NCBI GenBank assembly: GCA_041906305.1
Contig: JAYRJL010000009.1
Location: forward strand, 62,001-126,000
Source of the DNA: SHVZ01 sp041906305
Lineage (GTDB): Bacteria; Pseudomonadota; Alphaproteobacteria; SHVZ01
Direction of reading: 5' to 3'
Length of the DNA stretch: 64,000 nt
Shown: piece by piece, positions 15,584 to 23,491 of the stretch
Numbering within the stretch: the stretch's first letter is position 1
Layout of the letters: every line of letters begins with the position of its first letter
Position numbers and translations under genes: made by a program
The notes under the pieces: model-generated
What the model was told of the DNA's origin: nothing
What the model saw: only the letters and a program-made list of their open reading frames with translations
The model's database searches: none

Positions 15584-16854
15584 CGTCCCCAGGGAAAGCT
15601 GCTGGGCGGCGGCAGCCTGCCGCCGATCGCTTCGCCGAGACGGATCCCCTCGTTCCACTTCGCCATGCGCTCTGAGCGTGTGAACGAGCCGACCTTGAGC
15701 TGCGGGCAACCCCACCCGACGGCGAGGTGGACGATGGTGACGTCCTCGGTCTCGCCCGATCGCGCCGAGACGATCGCGCCGTAGCCGACACGGCGGGACT
15801 CGTCGAACGCGGCCTTGGTCTCCGTCAGCGTGCCCGCCTGGTTCGGCTTGATCAGCGCGGTGTTGCAGGCCCCGATCTTCGCGGCCTCCCCGATCCGCGC
15901 GGCATTCGTGACGACGAAGTCGTCGCCGACCACCTGCACCTTCGGACCGGCGGCCTTGGTGAAACGGGCGAAGGCTTGAGGATCGTCCTCGGCCAGCGGG
16001 TCCTCGATCGAGACGATCGGATAACGGGCGAGCCAGCCCAGCAGCATCTCGGAGATCCCGTCGGAGTCGAGCTCGCGGCCGTCCTTCGCCAGCTTGTAGC
16101 GTCCGCCGCGGCCGAAATCGCTGGCGGCGATGTCGAGCGCGATGCCGACATCGACACCGGGCGTGAAGCCCGCCTTCTCTATCGCGCGCACCAGGGTCTC
16201 GATCGCCTCCTCGTTCGAGTCGAAGACCGGCCAGAAGCCGCCCTCGTCGGCGACGCCGGCGAGCTTGCCCGCATCCTTCATAAGCCTGCCCGCGGCGAGA
16301 TAGACCTCGGCGGTCCAGTCGAGCGCCTGCGCGAACTCGGTCGCGCCGATCGCGACCACCATGAAGTCCTGGAGATCGACGCGGCGCCCGGCATGGGCGC
16401 CGCCGCCGAAGATCTGGATCTCAGGCAGCGGCAGCGGACCCGCGCCGCCGAGATATTTCCAGAGCGGCTGCCCCGCCGCCGCAGCAGCGGCATGCGCGAC
16501 CGCCATCGAGGTCGCGATCAGGGCGTTGCCGCCGAGACGTCCCTTGTTCTGGGTGCCGTCGCGCTCGATCAGTCGCGCGTCGATGCCGGCCTGGTCGGTC
16601 GCTTCCATGCCCTTGATCGCGGCGGCGATCTCGCCCGAGACATGGGCTACGGCACGGGTCACGTCGTAGCCGCCGAACTTCGTTCCGCCATCGCGCAGAT
16701 CGACCGCCTCGCCCGAGCCGGTCGAGGCACCGGCCGGCGCGATCGCGCGGCCGATCGCGCCGCCCTCCAGGCGGATCTCGGTTTCGACGGTCGGGCGGCC
16801 GCGCGAATCCCAGATCCGGCGCGCATGCACATGGGCGATCTTGGCTGAAGTCAT
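15580..16854 (-). CDS. diverged enolase-family protein
   Basis: A 424-residue enolase homologue of normal length. Conserved features are WDSRGRPTVE (about 15-24), GASTG (about 40-44), GGGAHAG with the active-site His, ADEGGF with the catalytic Glu, the metal-binding SIEDPL and the base lysine in LIKPNQAGTLTE. Two changes are notable: the motif SHRSGETED reads SARSGETED, so the substrate-binding His is Ala, and QEFM reads QDFM. It may be a paralogue with altered substrate rather than glycolytic Eno. The ATG overlaps the stop of the upstream kinase gene by 4 nt, so the two are coupled. Confidence 0.8.
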   Translation of the reverse strand: MTSAKIAHVHARRIWDSRGRPTVETEIRLEGGAIGRAIAPAGASTGSGEAVDLRDGGTKFGGYDVTRAVAHVSGEIAAAIKGMEATDQAGIDARLIERDGTQNKGRLGGNALIATSMAVAHAAAAAAGQPLWKYLGGAGPLPLPEIQIFGGGAHAGRRVDLQDFMVVAIGATEFAQALDWTAEVYLAAGRLMKDAGKLAGVADEGGFWPVFDSNEEAIETLVRAIEKAGFTPGVDVGIALDIAASDFGRGGRYKLAKDGRELDSDGISEMLLGWLARYPIVSIEDPLAEDDPQAFARFTKAAGPKVQVVGDDFVVTNAARIGEAAKIGACNTALIKPNQAGTLTETKAAFDESRRVGYGAIVSARSGETEDVTIVHLAVGWGCPQLKVGSFTRSERMAKWNEGIRLGEAIGGRLPPPSSFPWGR

Positions 16855-17849
16855 GCGAGATCCTGTTTCCAGCGTTCGGCGACGAGAGCCAGTCGCGCGA
16901 CCGGCTGATCGAGAAGATGCCGCGCGGTGCTGCGAACGACGTTCTTGTCCGCTTCGTCGGTCAGGTACTCGACCGGCGACTTGCCGTCGACCCGGGCGAG
17001 CAGCAGCCCAGGAAGAAGCACGGCCGCGCGCGCCTCGATGTCGGCGGCAGGCTCCCAGTCGACACCGGCGAGATAGCGCCGGCCCATCGCCTCGAATGAC
17101 GCGAGAAGGCGCGAGGCTGCCTCGCGGCGCACGAGGCATTTCAGCAGCAGATGGTTGAGGCAGAATCCGAGGTCGAAGGCCGGATCGCCGAACCAGGCAC
17201 ATTCGGCATCGAGGAAGATCGGGCCCGACGGCCCGACCAGGATGTTCTTCGGGCTGACGTCGCCATGCACGAGCGCGCGTCGGGTCGTCGCCGTCGTCAG
17301 CACGATCCGATGCAGCGCTTCGGCCCGGTCCGGGTGCCTGACTGCAGACGCCTCGAGATAGGGCGAGAGGCGGATGTCATGGAAGATGGCGTCGGTCGGG
17401 AAGAGGTCGGGGATCGACTTGTCGCGTGCGGTCGCGGAATGGATCAGCGCCAGACGCCGTCCCACCTCCTCCGCCGTCCCGATCTCGACATGGCCGTCGA
17501 GAAGCTGGCGTTTCCAAAGCGGATGGCGGGCGGGATCGAGATAGCTCATCGCGAAGACGCCCGCGTCCTCGTCGGCGGCGACGATCTCCGGAACCGCCTC
17601 CGGGACGATACGGGCCACGGTGCGGAACCATCGGATCTCGTAGCGCGAACGCCCGACGGGCGCGCGCCAGTCCTGGGCGACCTTGAGCTTGGCGAGAGCC
17701 CGCTTGACCGCGACCGATCCGGAAGGGAGGTCGACCTTCCAGATGTCGGACGAGACGCCCCCGGTCAGCGGGGTCGCCGGCGGGCGCTCTCCGGGGCGGA
17801 TCAGGCCCAGACGGGCCAGATCGGCGTAAATCGTCTCTGGATCGGTCAT
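16851..17849 (-). CDS. APH-fold phosphotransferase
   Basis: A 332-residue kinase of the aminoglycoside phosphotransferase/choline kinase fold. It has a glycine-rich loop TGGVSSDIWKV (about 28-38), a likely ATP lysine in VAVKRAL, the Brenner motif HGDVSPKNIL (about 199-208) and the metal motif LDAECAWFGDPAFDLGF (about 217-233). The substrate is unknown. It is coupled by an ATGA overlap to the enolase-like gene, which suggests that the two act on one phosphorylated small molecule (inference). It is divergent from the aldehyde dehydrogenase; the 134-bp space between them should hold both promoters. Confidence 0.85.
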   Translation of the reverse strand: MTDPETIYADLARLGLIRPGERPPATPLTGGVSSDIWKVDLPSGSVAVKRALAKLKVAQDWRAPVGRSRYEIRWFRTVARIVPEAVPEIVAADEDAGVFAMSYLDPARHPLWKRQLLDGHVEIGTAEEVGRRLALIHSATARDKSIPDLFPTDAIFHDIRLSPYLEASAVRHPDRAEALHRIVLTTATTRRALVHGDVSPKNILVGPSGPIFLDAECAWFGDPAFDLGFCLNHLLLKCLVRREAASRLLASFEAMGRRYLAGVDWEPAADIEARAAVLLPGLLLARVDGKSPVEYLTDEADKNVVRSTARHLLDQPVARLALVAERWKQDLA

Positions 17850-17983
17850 CGGGGCGAAGCTAGGGAAGACCGCCGGCAGGGGCCAGCGCCAAGCGTTCAG
17901 GGCGAAAGCCGGCCGCCTTGACAAGCCACGTCCCTGAGGCGCCAATCGCCTCCTTTCCAAGCTCCATCAAGAGGCGCCGCGTC

Positions 17984-19420
17984 ATGGCCGTTCATCGCAA
18001 TCTGATCGCCGGAGAGTGGGTCGAAGGCAAGACCATCTCCAAGAACGTCAACCCGTCGAACCTGGCCGACGTGGTCGGCGAGTACACCCGCGCCGACGCG
18101 GAGCAGACCCGCCAAGCGATCGCCGCCGCCCATGACGCCTTCCCGGCCTGGTCGCGCCACGGCCTCCAGGGTCGCGCCGACATCCTCGACAAGATCGGAA
18201 GCGAGATCCTGGCGCGCCAGGAGGAACTCGGCACGCTGCTCTCCCGCGAGGAAGGCAAGACCAAGCCCGAGGGCATCGGCGAGGCCAACCGCGCCGGCAA
18301 CATCTTCAAGTTCTTCGCCGGCGAGGTGCTGCGCCAGGCGGGCGAGAAGCTGGGCTCGGTCCGCCCCAACGTCGACGTCGAGGTGACCCGCGAGCCGCTC
18401 GGCGTCGTCGGCATCATCACGCCGTGGAACTTCCCGATCGCGATCCCGGCCTGGAAGATCGCCCCGGCGCTGGCCTACGGGAACTGCGTCGTCTTCAAGC
18501 CGGCCGACCTGGTGCCGGGCTCGGCCTGGGCGCTGTCGGAGATCATCAGCCGCGCCGGCCTGCCCAAGGGCGTGTTCAACCTGGTGATGGGGCGCGGCTC
18601 CGAGGTCGGCGCCACGATGCTCGCCGACAAGCGCATCGTCGGCATCAGCTTCACCGGCTCGGTCCAGACCGGCCGCAACGTCGCGCGCAGCGCGGTCGAG
18701 CGGATGGCCAAGGTCCAGCTCGAGATGGGCGGCAAGAACCCGCTGGTCGTGCTCGACGACGCCGACCTCAAGGTCGCGGTCAACTGTGCGGTCCAGGGCG
18801 CCTACTACTCGACCGGCCAGCGCTGCACCGCCTCCTCGCGCTTCATCGTGACCGAGGGCATCCACGACAAGTTCGTCGGCGCCATGGTCGACAGCCTCAA
18901 GGCGCTCAAGATCGGCGATGCGCTGAAGCCCGAGACCCAGATCGGCCCGGTCGTCGACCAGAGCCAGCTCGACCAGGACATCAGCTACATCGACATCGCC
19001 AAGAAGGAAGGCGGCAAGCTCGCCTTCGGCGGCGAGCGCCTCAACCGCGACACCGAGGGCTTCTATCTCGCCCCGGCTCTGTTCACCGAGACCACGAACC
19101 AGATGCGGATCAGCCGCGAGGAAGTGTTCGGACCGGTCGCCAACGTGATCCGCGCCAAGAACTACGACGAGGCGCTGTCGATCGCCAACGACACCGAGTT
19201 CGGTCTCTCGGCCGGCATCTGCACGACGTCGCTCAAGTACGCGAACGACTTCAAGCGCTCGTCCCAGGCCGGCATGGTGATGGTCAACCTGCCGACCGCC
19301 GGCGTCGACTACCACGTGCCGTTCGGCGGCCGGAAGGGCTCCAGCTACGGTCCGCGCGAGCAGGGCCGCTACGCTGCCGAGTTCTACACCACGGTCAAGA
19401 CCGCCTACACGACCGCCTGA
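17984..19420 (+). CDS. NAD(P)-dependent aldehyde dehydrogenase
   Basis: A 478-residue member of the aldehyde dehydrogenase superfamily. Motifs are TPWNFPIAIPAWK (cofactor site, about 147-159), FTGSVQTGR (about 223), the catalytic Glu in LEMGGKNP (about 250) and the nucleophile Cys in STGQRCTASSR (about 281). It is closest in pattern to semialdehyde dehydrogenases of the 2,5-dioxovalerate or lactaldehyde type; the substrate cannot be fixed. A terminator-like hairpin follows it. Confidence 0.88.
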   Translation: MAVHRNLIAGEWVEGKTISKNVNPSNLADVVGEYTRADAEQTRQAIAAAHDAFPAWSRHGLQGRADILDKIGSEILARQEELGTLLSREEGKTKPEGIGEANRAGNIFKFFAGEVLRQAGEKLGSVRPNVDVEVTREPLGVVGIITPWNFPIAIPAWKIAPALAYGNCVVFKPADLVPGSAWALSEIISRAGLPKGVFNLVMGRGSEVGATMLADKRIVGISFTGSVQTGRNVARSAVERMAKVQLEMGGKNPLVVLDDADLKVAVNCAVQGAYYSTGQRCTASSRFIVTEGIHDKFVGAMVDSLKALKIGDALKPETQIGPVVDQSQLDQDISYIDIAKKEGGKLAFGGERLNRDTEGFYLAPALFTETTNQMRISREEVFGPVANVIRAKNYDEALSIANDTEFGLSAGICTTSLKYANDFKRSSQAGMVMVNLPTAGVDYHVPFGGRKGSSYGPREQGRYAAEFYTTVKTAYTTA

Positions 19421-19431
19421 CCGGTCGCATC

Positions 19432-19458
19432 CCCTCTCCCGCCCAGCGCGGGAGAGGG
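19432..19458 (+). terminator. hairpin after the aldehyde dehydrogenase gene
   Basis: CCCTCTCCCGC and GCGGGAGAGGG form a perfect 11-bp stem with a 5-nt loop 11 bp after the stop codon. There is no T-run, so it is either a weak or factor-aided terminator or one of the dispersed GC-rich palindromes common in such genomes. Confidence 0.55.
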
Positions 19459-19478
19459 ATCCGCTGTATGATCCCCTC

Positions 19479-20315
19479 ATGCTGACCGATGCTCAGCTCG
19501 CGGCCTATCGCCGCGACGGGTTCCTCGTGGTGAAGGGCTTCGCCGATCCGGCTGCCTGCGACCGCCTGGTCGCACGCAGCTACGACCTGATCGATGAATT
19601 CGATCCGGCCACCGTCTCGGTCTTCACCACCGACGAGCAGACGCGCACCACCGACGATTATTTCCTCGGGTCCGGGGATACGATCCGCTGCTTCTTCGAG
19701 GCCGAGGCCTTAGGGCTCGACGGCAAGCTCGCGGTCCCGAAGCCCCGGGCGATCAACAAGATCGGGCACGCGCTGCACGACCTCGATCCGGTCTTCGAGC
19801 CGTTCTCGCGCGATCCCAGGCTGGCGGCGATCGCACGCCAGATCGGCCTCGCCGACGCGAAGCTGCTACAGTCGATGGTGATCCTGAAGCCGCCGGGCAT
19901 CGGCGGCGAGGTGTCGGCGCACCAGGACGCGACCTTCCTCTACACGGAGCCGGTCACCGTCGCCGGGTTCTGGTTCGCGCTTGAGGACGCCACGCTCGAG
20001 AACGGCTGCATGTGGGGACTGCCGGGAGGCCATCGCCTCGGCCTCAAGCGCCGCTTCAGGCGATCCGGCGGAGGCGTCGTCTTCGACGAGCTCGATCCGA
20101 GCCCCCTTCCCTTACCGCCCGAAGGCTACGTGCCGCTCGAGGCGCCGAAGGGCACGCTCGTTCTGCTCGACGGCCTGCTGCCGCATTGGAGCGCTGCCAA
20201 CCGATCGCCTAAGTCCCGCGTCGCCTATTCGCTTCACGTGATCGACGGCACCGCCCAATATCCGGCCGACAACTGGCTCCGCCGGTCGCCCGGCCTGCCG
20301 CTCCGAGGATTCTGA
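19479..20315 (+). CDS. phytanoyl-CoA dioxygenase (PhyH) family protein
   Basis: A 278-residue Fe(II)/2-oxoglutarate dioxygenase of the PhyH/PHYHD1 type. It starts LTDAQLAAYRRDGFLVVKGF, typical of the family. The iron ligands are HQD (about 148-150) and a distal His in LPHWSAANRS (about 232), with the 2-oxoglutarate Arg in KSRVAYSLH (about 245). WGLPGGHRLGL is another typical segment. It lies 8 bp before the aminotransferase gene and is probably cotranscribed with it. Confidence 0.85.
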   Translation: MLTDAQLAAYRRDGFLVVKGFADPAACDRLVARSYDLIDEFDPATVSVFTTDEQTRTTDDYFLGSGDTIRCFFEAEALGLDGKLAVPKPRAINKIGHALHDLDPVFEPFSRDPRLAAIARQIGLADAKLLQSMVILKPPGIGGEVSAHQDATFLYTEPVTVAGFWFALEDATLENGCMWGLPGGHRLGLKRRFRRSGGGVVFDELDPSPLPLPPEGYVPLEAPKGTLVLLDGLLPHWSAANRSPKSRVAYSLHVIDGTAQYPADNWLRRSPGLPLRGF

Positions 20316-20322
20316 ACCGATC

Positions 20323-21501
20323 ATGCTCTATCCCACCAACCCGGCCTGGGAAGCGGTCGCCGCCCCGGCGATCGCCGAGACCCGGGCCTGGATCGCCGGC
20401 CGCCGCTTTCCCGCCGATAAGCCGCTGATCGACGTTGCGCAGGCGGTGCCGGGCTATCCGCCGCCGCAGGCGCTGACCGATCACCTGGCGCGGCTGGTCG
20501 CCGAACCGGGCTCGCATCGCTATACCGAGATCGAGGGCCTGCCGAGCTTGCGGCACGCGCTCGCCGAGCACATGAGCGGCTTCTACGGCGCTCCGATCGG
20601 CGCGGAGAGCGTCGCCATCACCGCCGGCTGCAATCAGGCCTACTGCCTGGCGATGCAGGTCCTCTGCGCCCCCGGCGACGAGGTGATCCTGCCGCAACCG
20701 GCCTACTTCAATCACCAGATGTGGCTCGACGGGCTCGGCGTTCGCGCCGTCCATCTGCCGTTCCGGCCCGACCGCAAGGGCGTGCCCGATCCGGACGAAG
20801 CCCGCCGGCTGATCGGGCCGAGAACGCGCGCGATCGTGCTGGTGACGCCCAACAACCCGACCGGCGCGGTCTACCCGGCCACCGAGCTCAGGCGCTTCTA
20901 CGATCTCGCCCGCGAGCGCGGCATCGCGCTTGTGCTGGACGAGACCTACAAGGACTTCCTGCCTGCCGAAGGAGCGCCGCACGACCTGTTCGGCGATCCG
21001 GGCTGGGCCGACACCGTCGTCCATCTCTACAGCTTCTCGAAGGTCTATTGCCTGACCGGCTGGCGGGTCGGATCGGTGATCGCGCACCCCGACCTGATCC
21101 AGCGCATCGCCAAGGCGATGGACTGCGTGGCGATCTGCGCCCCGCGCCTCGGCCAGGAAGCGGCCCTGTACGGCCTCGGCCATCTCGGCGACTTCGTCGC
21201 CGGCAACACGCGCATGATGCGGAGCCGGGCGCAGGCCGTCGCCGAAGCATTCCGAACCAACGATCCAGGCTATGAGCTCGTCAGCGTCGGCGCCTACTTC
21301 GCCTATGTGCGCCATCCCTTCGGGACCACGCCGGGACGCGCGGTCGCGAAGCGACTGGCGGACGAGCAGAACCTGCTCTGCGTGCCCGGCGCCATGTTCG
21401 GCCCCGGCCAGGAAGGCTACCTCCGCCTCGCCTTCGCGAATGTCGGAACCGAGCTGATGCCCGAGTTGGTTCGGCGGCTGAAAGAAGCCAGTCTGGGCTG
21501 A
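20323..21501 (+). CDS. PLP-dependent aminotransferase, class I/II
   Basis: A 392-residue fold-type I aminotransferase. Landmarks are TAGCNQAYCL (about 106-115), PNNPTGAVY (about 170-178), LDETYKDF (about 206), the PLP lysine in YSFSKVYCLTGWRVG (about 230-244) and the carboxylate Arg in YLRLAFANV. The substrate is unknown. Its neighbours (dioxygenase, aldehyde dehydrogenase, and a kinase/enolase pair on the other strand) suggest a small catabolic or modification pathway. Confidence 0.88.
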   Translation: MLYPTNPAWEAVAAPAIAETRAWIAGRRFPADKPLIDVAQAVPGYPPPQALTDHLARLVAEPGSHRYTEIEGLPSLRHALAEHMSGFYGAPIGAESVAITAGCNQAYCLAMQVLCAPGDEVILPQPAYFNHQMWLDGLGVRAVHLPFRPDRKGVPDPDEARRLIGPRTRAIVLVTPNNPTGAVYPATELRRFYDLARERGIALVLDETYKDFLPAEGAPHDLFGDPGWADTVVHLYSFSKVYCLTGWRVGSVIAHPDLIQRIAKAMDCVAICAPRLGQEAALYGLGHLGDFVAGNTRMMRSRAQAVAEAFRTNDPGYELVSVGAYFAYVRHPFGTTPGRAVAKRLADEQNLLCVPGAMFGPGQEGYLRLAFANVGTELMPELVRRLKEASLG

Positions 21502-21516
21502 GCGCCAGTCCGGGCT

Positions 21517-21555
21517 TAAGGGCTGATCCCGTACGCATGTCAGCGTGAGCCCTTA
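21517..21555. terminator. compound hairpin between convergent genes
   Basis: TAAGGGCT (21517-21524) pairs with AGCCCTTA (21548-21555), with an inner ACGC/GCGT stem. It lies 15 bp after the aminotransferase stop and overlaps the last bases of the convergent glycosyltransferase gene, so it may end transcripts from both sides. Confidence 0.45.
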
Positions 21556-23301
21556 GTCGGCCGGCGACTGGCCTCGTGCCTGCGTCCTCTCGCACCACCG
21601 CCGCCACATCTCGCGATACGCCGCTTCGAGCGAACGTGCATAGGCGGGGCCGTCGCAAAGCGGCGACGCCAAGAGCCGGGATCGAAGCTCGCGTCGGATC
21701 CGCTGCAGCCGTCCCGGAGTACGCGCCAGCGACACCGCAATCTCGACATAGCGGTCCGGCGTCTCCGCATTCAGCTCCGGCAGACCGACGAGCGCATTGT
21801 AGGACGCGGCGACGCGCCCGGCGGCGCGGCTGCCGACGAGAGTCACCACGGGCAGGCCCATCCAGAGCGCCTCGAAGCTCGTGTTCGTTCCGCCGAACGG
21901 AAAGGTGTCGAGCGCGATGTCGAGCTCGGCGAGGCGTGCGAAGTGCTCGGCTTCGTTCAGCGCTTGCGTGTCGACGAACAGCTGCTCAGCCGGCAGGCCG
22001 CATGCTTCGAAGAGACTAGATACATAGGCCGTCCCCTGCCCCTCGTAGTGGCCGTGGCCGACGACGAGCCGGGCGCCGGGCAACTGCCTGAGGATGCGGG
22101 TCCAGACCTCGGCCACGGCCGGGTTGAGCTTCAGCAGGTTGTTGAAGGAGCCGAACGTCACCCGCCCCGACGCGACGCTCGGCGGCTCGCCATGGGGCAC
22201 GTCCATGGGGGTCTGGAAGACCGAGAAGGATCGGACCGGAAACAGGGTCTCGGAGAAAATCTCCGTCGCCGACGGTCCGTGCTGGAATTCGTCGGTCAGC
22301 CAGTAGTCGATCTCGTCGAGGCCGGTCGTGGAGACCGCGTACTGGCTGACTTGAACCGGCGCGGCCCTGGGCACGCAGATGCCAGCGCGCTCGCTGCCGA
22401 TGTGGGGAGCGATGAGAACCAGGACGTCGAGGCGATCGGCGCGCATCTGCTGCGCCACAACGGGATTCGGCCGGTTCGCGATGTCGCGCCAGACATGGAC
22501 GTGGCGTTTGAACTCCCATGTCGTCGGGTCCGGCTGCGGCACGTCGGCGTAGGCGTAGACCTCGACGGCATGCGGGTCGTGGTTCTGAAGCAATGGCAGA
22601 AGCGTCCGCGCGACGACATGGGTGCGAAACTCGCTGGACAGGTACCCGATCCTCAAGCGCCTGTTGGGGTCGGCGTCCCTGACGAACTCGACGCGTTCGC
22701 GCCCGGTGCCAAGGCGCTTCGCCCAGGACCGGTAGGTCGCGTAGATCTGCCGGTCGGTCGCATGATCGTCGTAGTTCTGGACCAGCAGCAGCGTGGATTC
22801 CGACATGCTCGCGCCCGGATCGATCGCAAGCGTGCGCCGCATGCAGCTGGCGCTCAGCGGGCCATTCCCTGTCAGGTTCGAGGCATTTCCAAGATTGTGC
22901 CACGAGCTGGAATTTCCGGGTGCCACGCTCAGGCCGCGCCGGAACTCCCGGCACGCGGCACCAAGGTCGAACTCGCTCAGCAGAACGCCGATGTCGGAAT
23001 GGATGCGAGGATCGTCGTTCGTAGCTGCGGCGGCACGTCGCAGGACGCCGATGGCGGCGTCCTCTTCGCGCCGATCGATGAGGTGGGAACCCATCGCGCA
23101 CCAGTCGTCGACGGACGACGGGTCGACCGCGATCGCGCGACGCAGCTCTGTCGGGAGACTCAATTCAGCATCCGGGATACCAGCCGTACCAACGCGCACC
23201 TTTGTCCATTTGGATGACTTTGGGCAAGGGGGTGGTCGGAGCCGGCACGGAGCCGCCTGGCAGGAATCGCCCGAGGGGCGTCGAGATCGCCAATCGGACA
23301 T
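21553..23301 (-). CDS. SPINDLY-type O-GlcNAc transferase-like protein
   Basis: A 582-residue protein with a short TPR-like helical region (about 55-165, including HNLGNASNLTGNGPLSASCM) and a GT41-like glycosyltransferase region (about 205-570). The latter has LRIGYLSSEFRTHVV, PVQVSQYAVSTTGLDEIDY, FGSFNNLLKLNPAV and FPFGGTNTSFEALWMGLPVV, which are diagnostic of bacterial OGT/SPINDLY proteins. The TPR part is short for the family. The ATG at 23301 has AAGGAGG close by (2 nt). The left island att repeat lies only 24 bp upstream, so the island probably separated this gene from tRNA-Val and perhaps from its former promoter. Flagellin glycosylation is possible given flgK/flgL 8 kb away, but unproven. 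Confidence 0.8.
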   Translation of the reverse strand: MSDWRSRRPSGDSCQAAPCRLRPPPCPKSSKWTKVRVGTAGIPDAELSLPTELRRAIAVDPSSVDDWCAMGSHLIDRREEDAAIGVLRRAAAATNDDPRIHSDIGVLLSEFDLGAACREFRRGLSVAPGNSSSWHNLGNASNLTGNGPLSASCMRRTLAIDPGASMSESTLLLVQNYDDHATDRQIYATYRSWAKRLGTGRERVEFVRDADPNRRLRIGYLSSEFRTHVVARTLLPLLQNHDPHAVEVYAYADVPQPDPTTWEFKRHVHVWRDIANRPNPVVAQQMRADRLDVLVLIAPHIGSERAGICVPRAAPVQVSQYAVSTTGLDEIDYWLTDEFQHGPSATEIFSETLFPVRSFSVFQTPMDVPHGEPPSVASGRVTFGSFNNLLKLNPAVAEVWTRILRQLPGARLVVGHGHYEGQGTAYVSSLFEACGLPAEQLFVDTQALNEAEHFARLAELDIALDTFPFGGTNTSFEALWMGLPVVTLVGSRAAGRVAASYNALVGLPELNAETPDRYVEIAVSLARTPGRLQRIRRELRSRLLASPLCDGPAYARSLEAAYREMWRRWCERTQARGQSPAD

Positions 23302-23325
23302 ATCCTCCTTGCATCAGACGTGCCC

Positions 23326-23359
23326 GGAACGTCTCGGCTGGAGGTTTGGTGGCGATGAC
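23326..23359. repeat. left attachment repeat of the genomic island
   Basis: This 34-nt segment matches 43853-43887 at 30 of 35 aligned positions (consensus GGAACRTCTCGGMTGGRG, then RTTTGGTGG, then CGATGAC). The right part copies the 3' end of tRNA-Val, including the CCA. Divergence suggests an old insertion. Confidence 0.7.
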
Positions 23360-23421
23360 CCGCTCAAATAGGCGGGAGTAGAGGCCGATTTACGGGCACT
23401 TCCTCCCTGCCCATCCTGAAG

Positions 23422-23441
23422 TTGCCCCCAAACTTGCCCCC
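23422..23441. repeat. integrase arm-type repeats, left end
   Basis: Two direct copies of TTGCCCCC (23422-23429 and 23434-23441) lie about 65 bp inside the left att repeat. The same octamer recurs at the right end near the integrase gene, as expected for arm-binding sites of a tyrosine integrase. Confidence 0.55.
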
Positions 23442-23447
23442 GCCAGC

Positions 23448-23491
23448 CCCAAGGGGGCTAGCAGCCGCGCGGCTACGCGGCGCCCCTTGGG
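23448..23491. terminator. hairpin at the 3' end of the EcsC gene
   Basis: CCCAAGGGG (23448-23456) pairs with CCCCTTGGG (23483-23491), with an inner GCCGCG/CGCGGC stem. It spans the EcsC stop codon and probably ends the leftmost minus-strand transcript of the island. Confidence 0.5.

Noticed and set aside
19432..19458. Hairpin considered as a CRISPR-like or repeat-family unit
   Set aside because: Only one copy was noticed and there are no spaced repeats; a terminator-like hairpin is the simpler reading. I saw no CRISPR array in the window.
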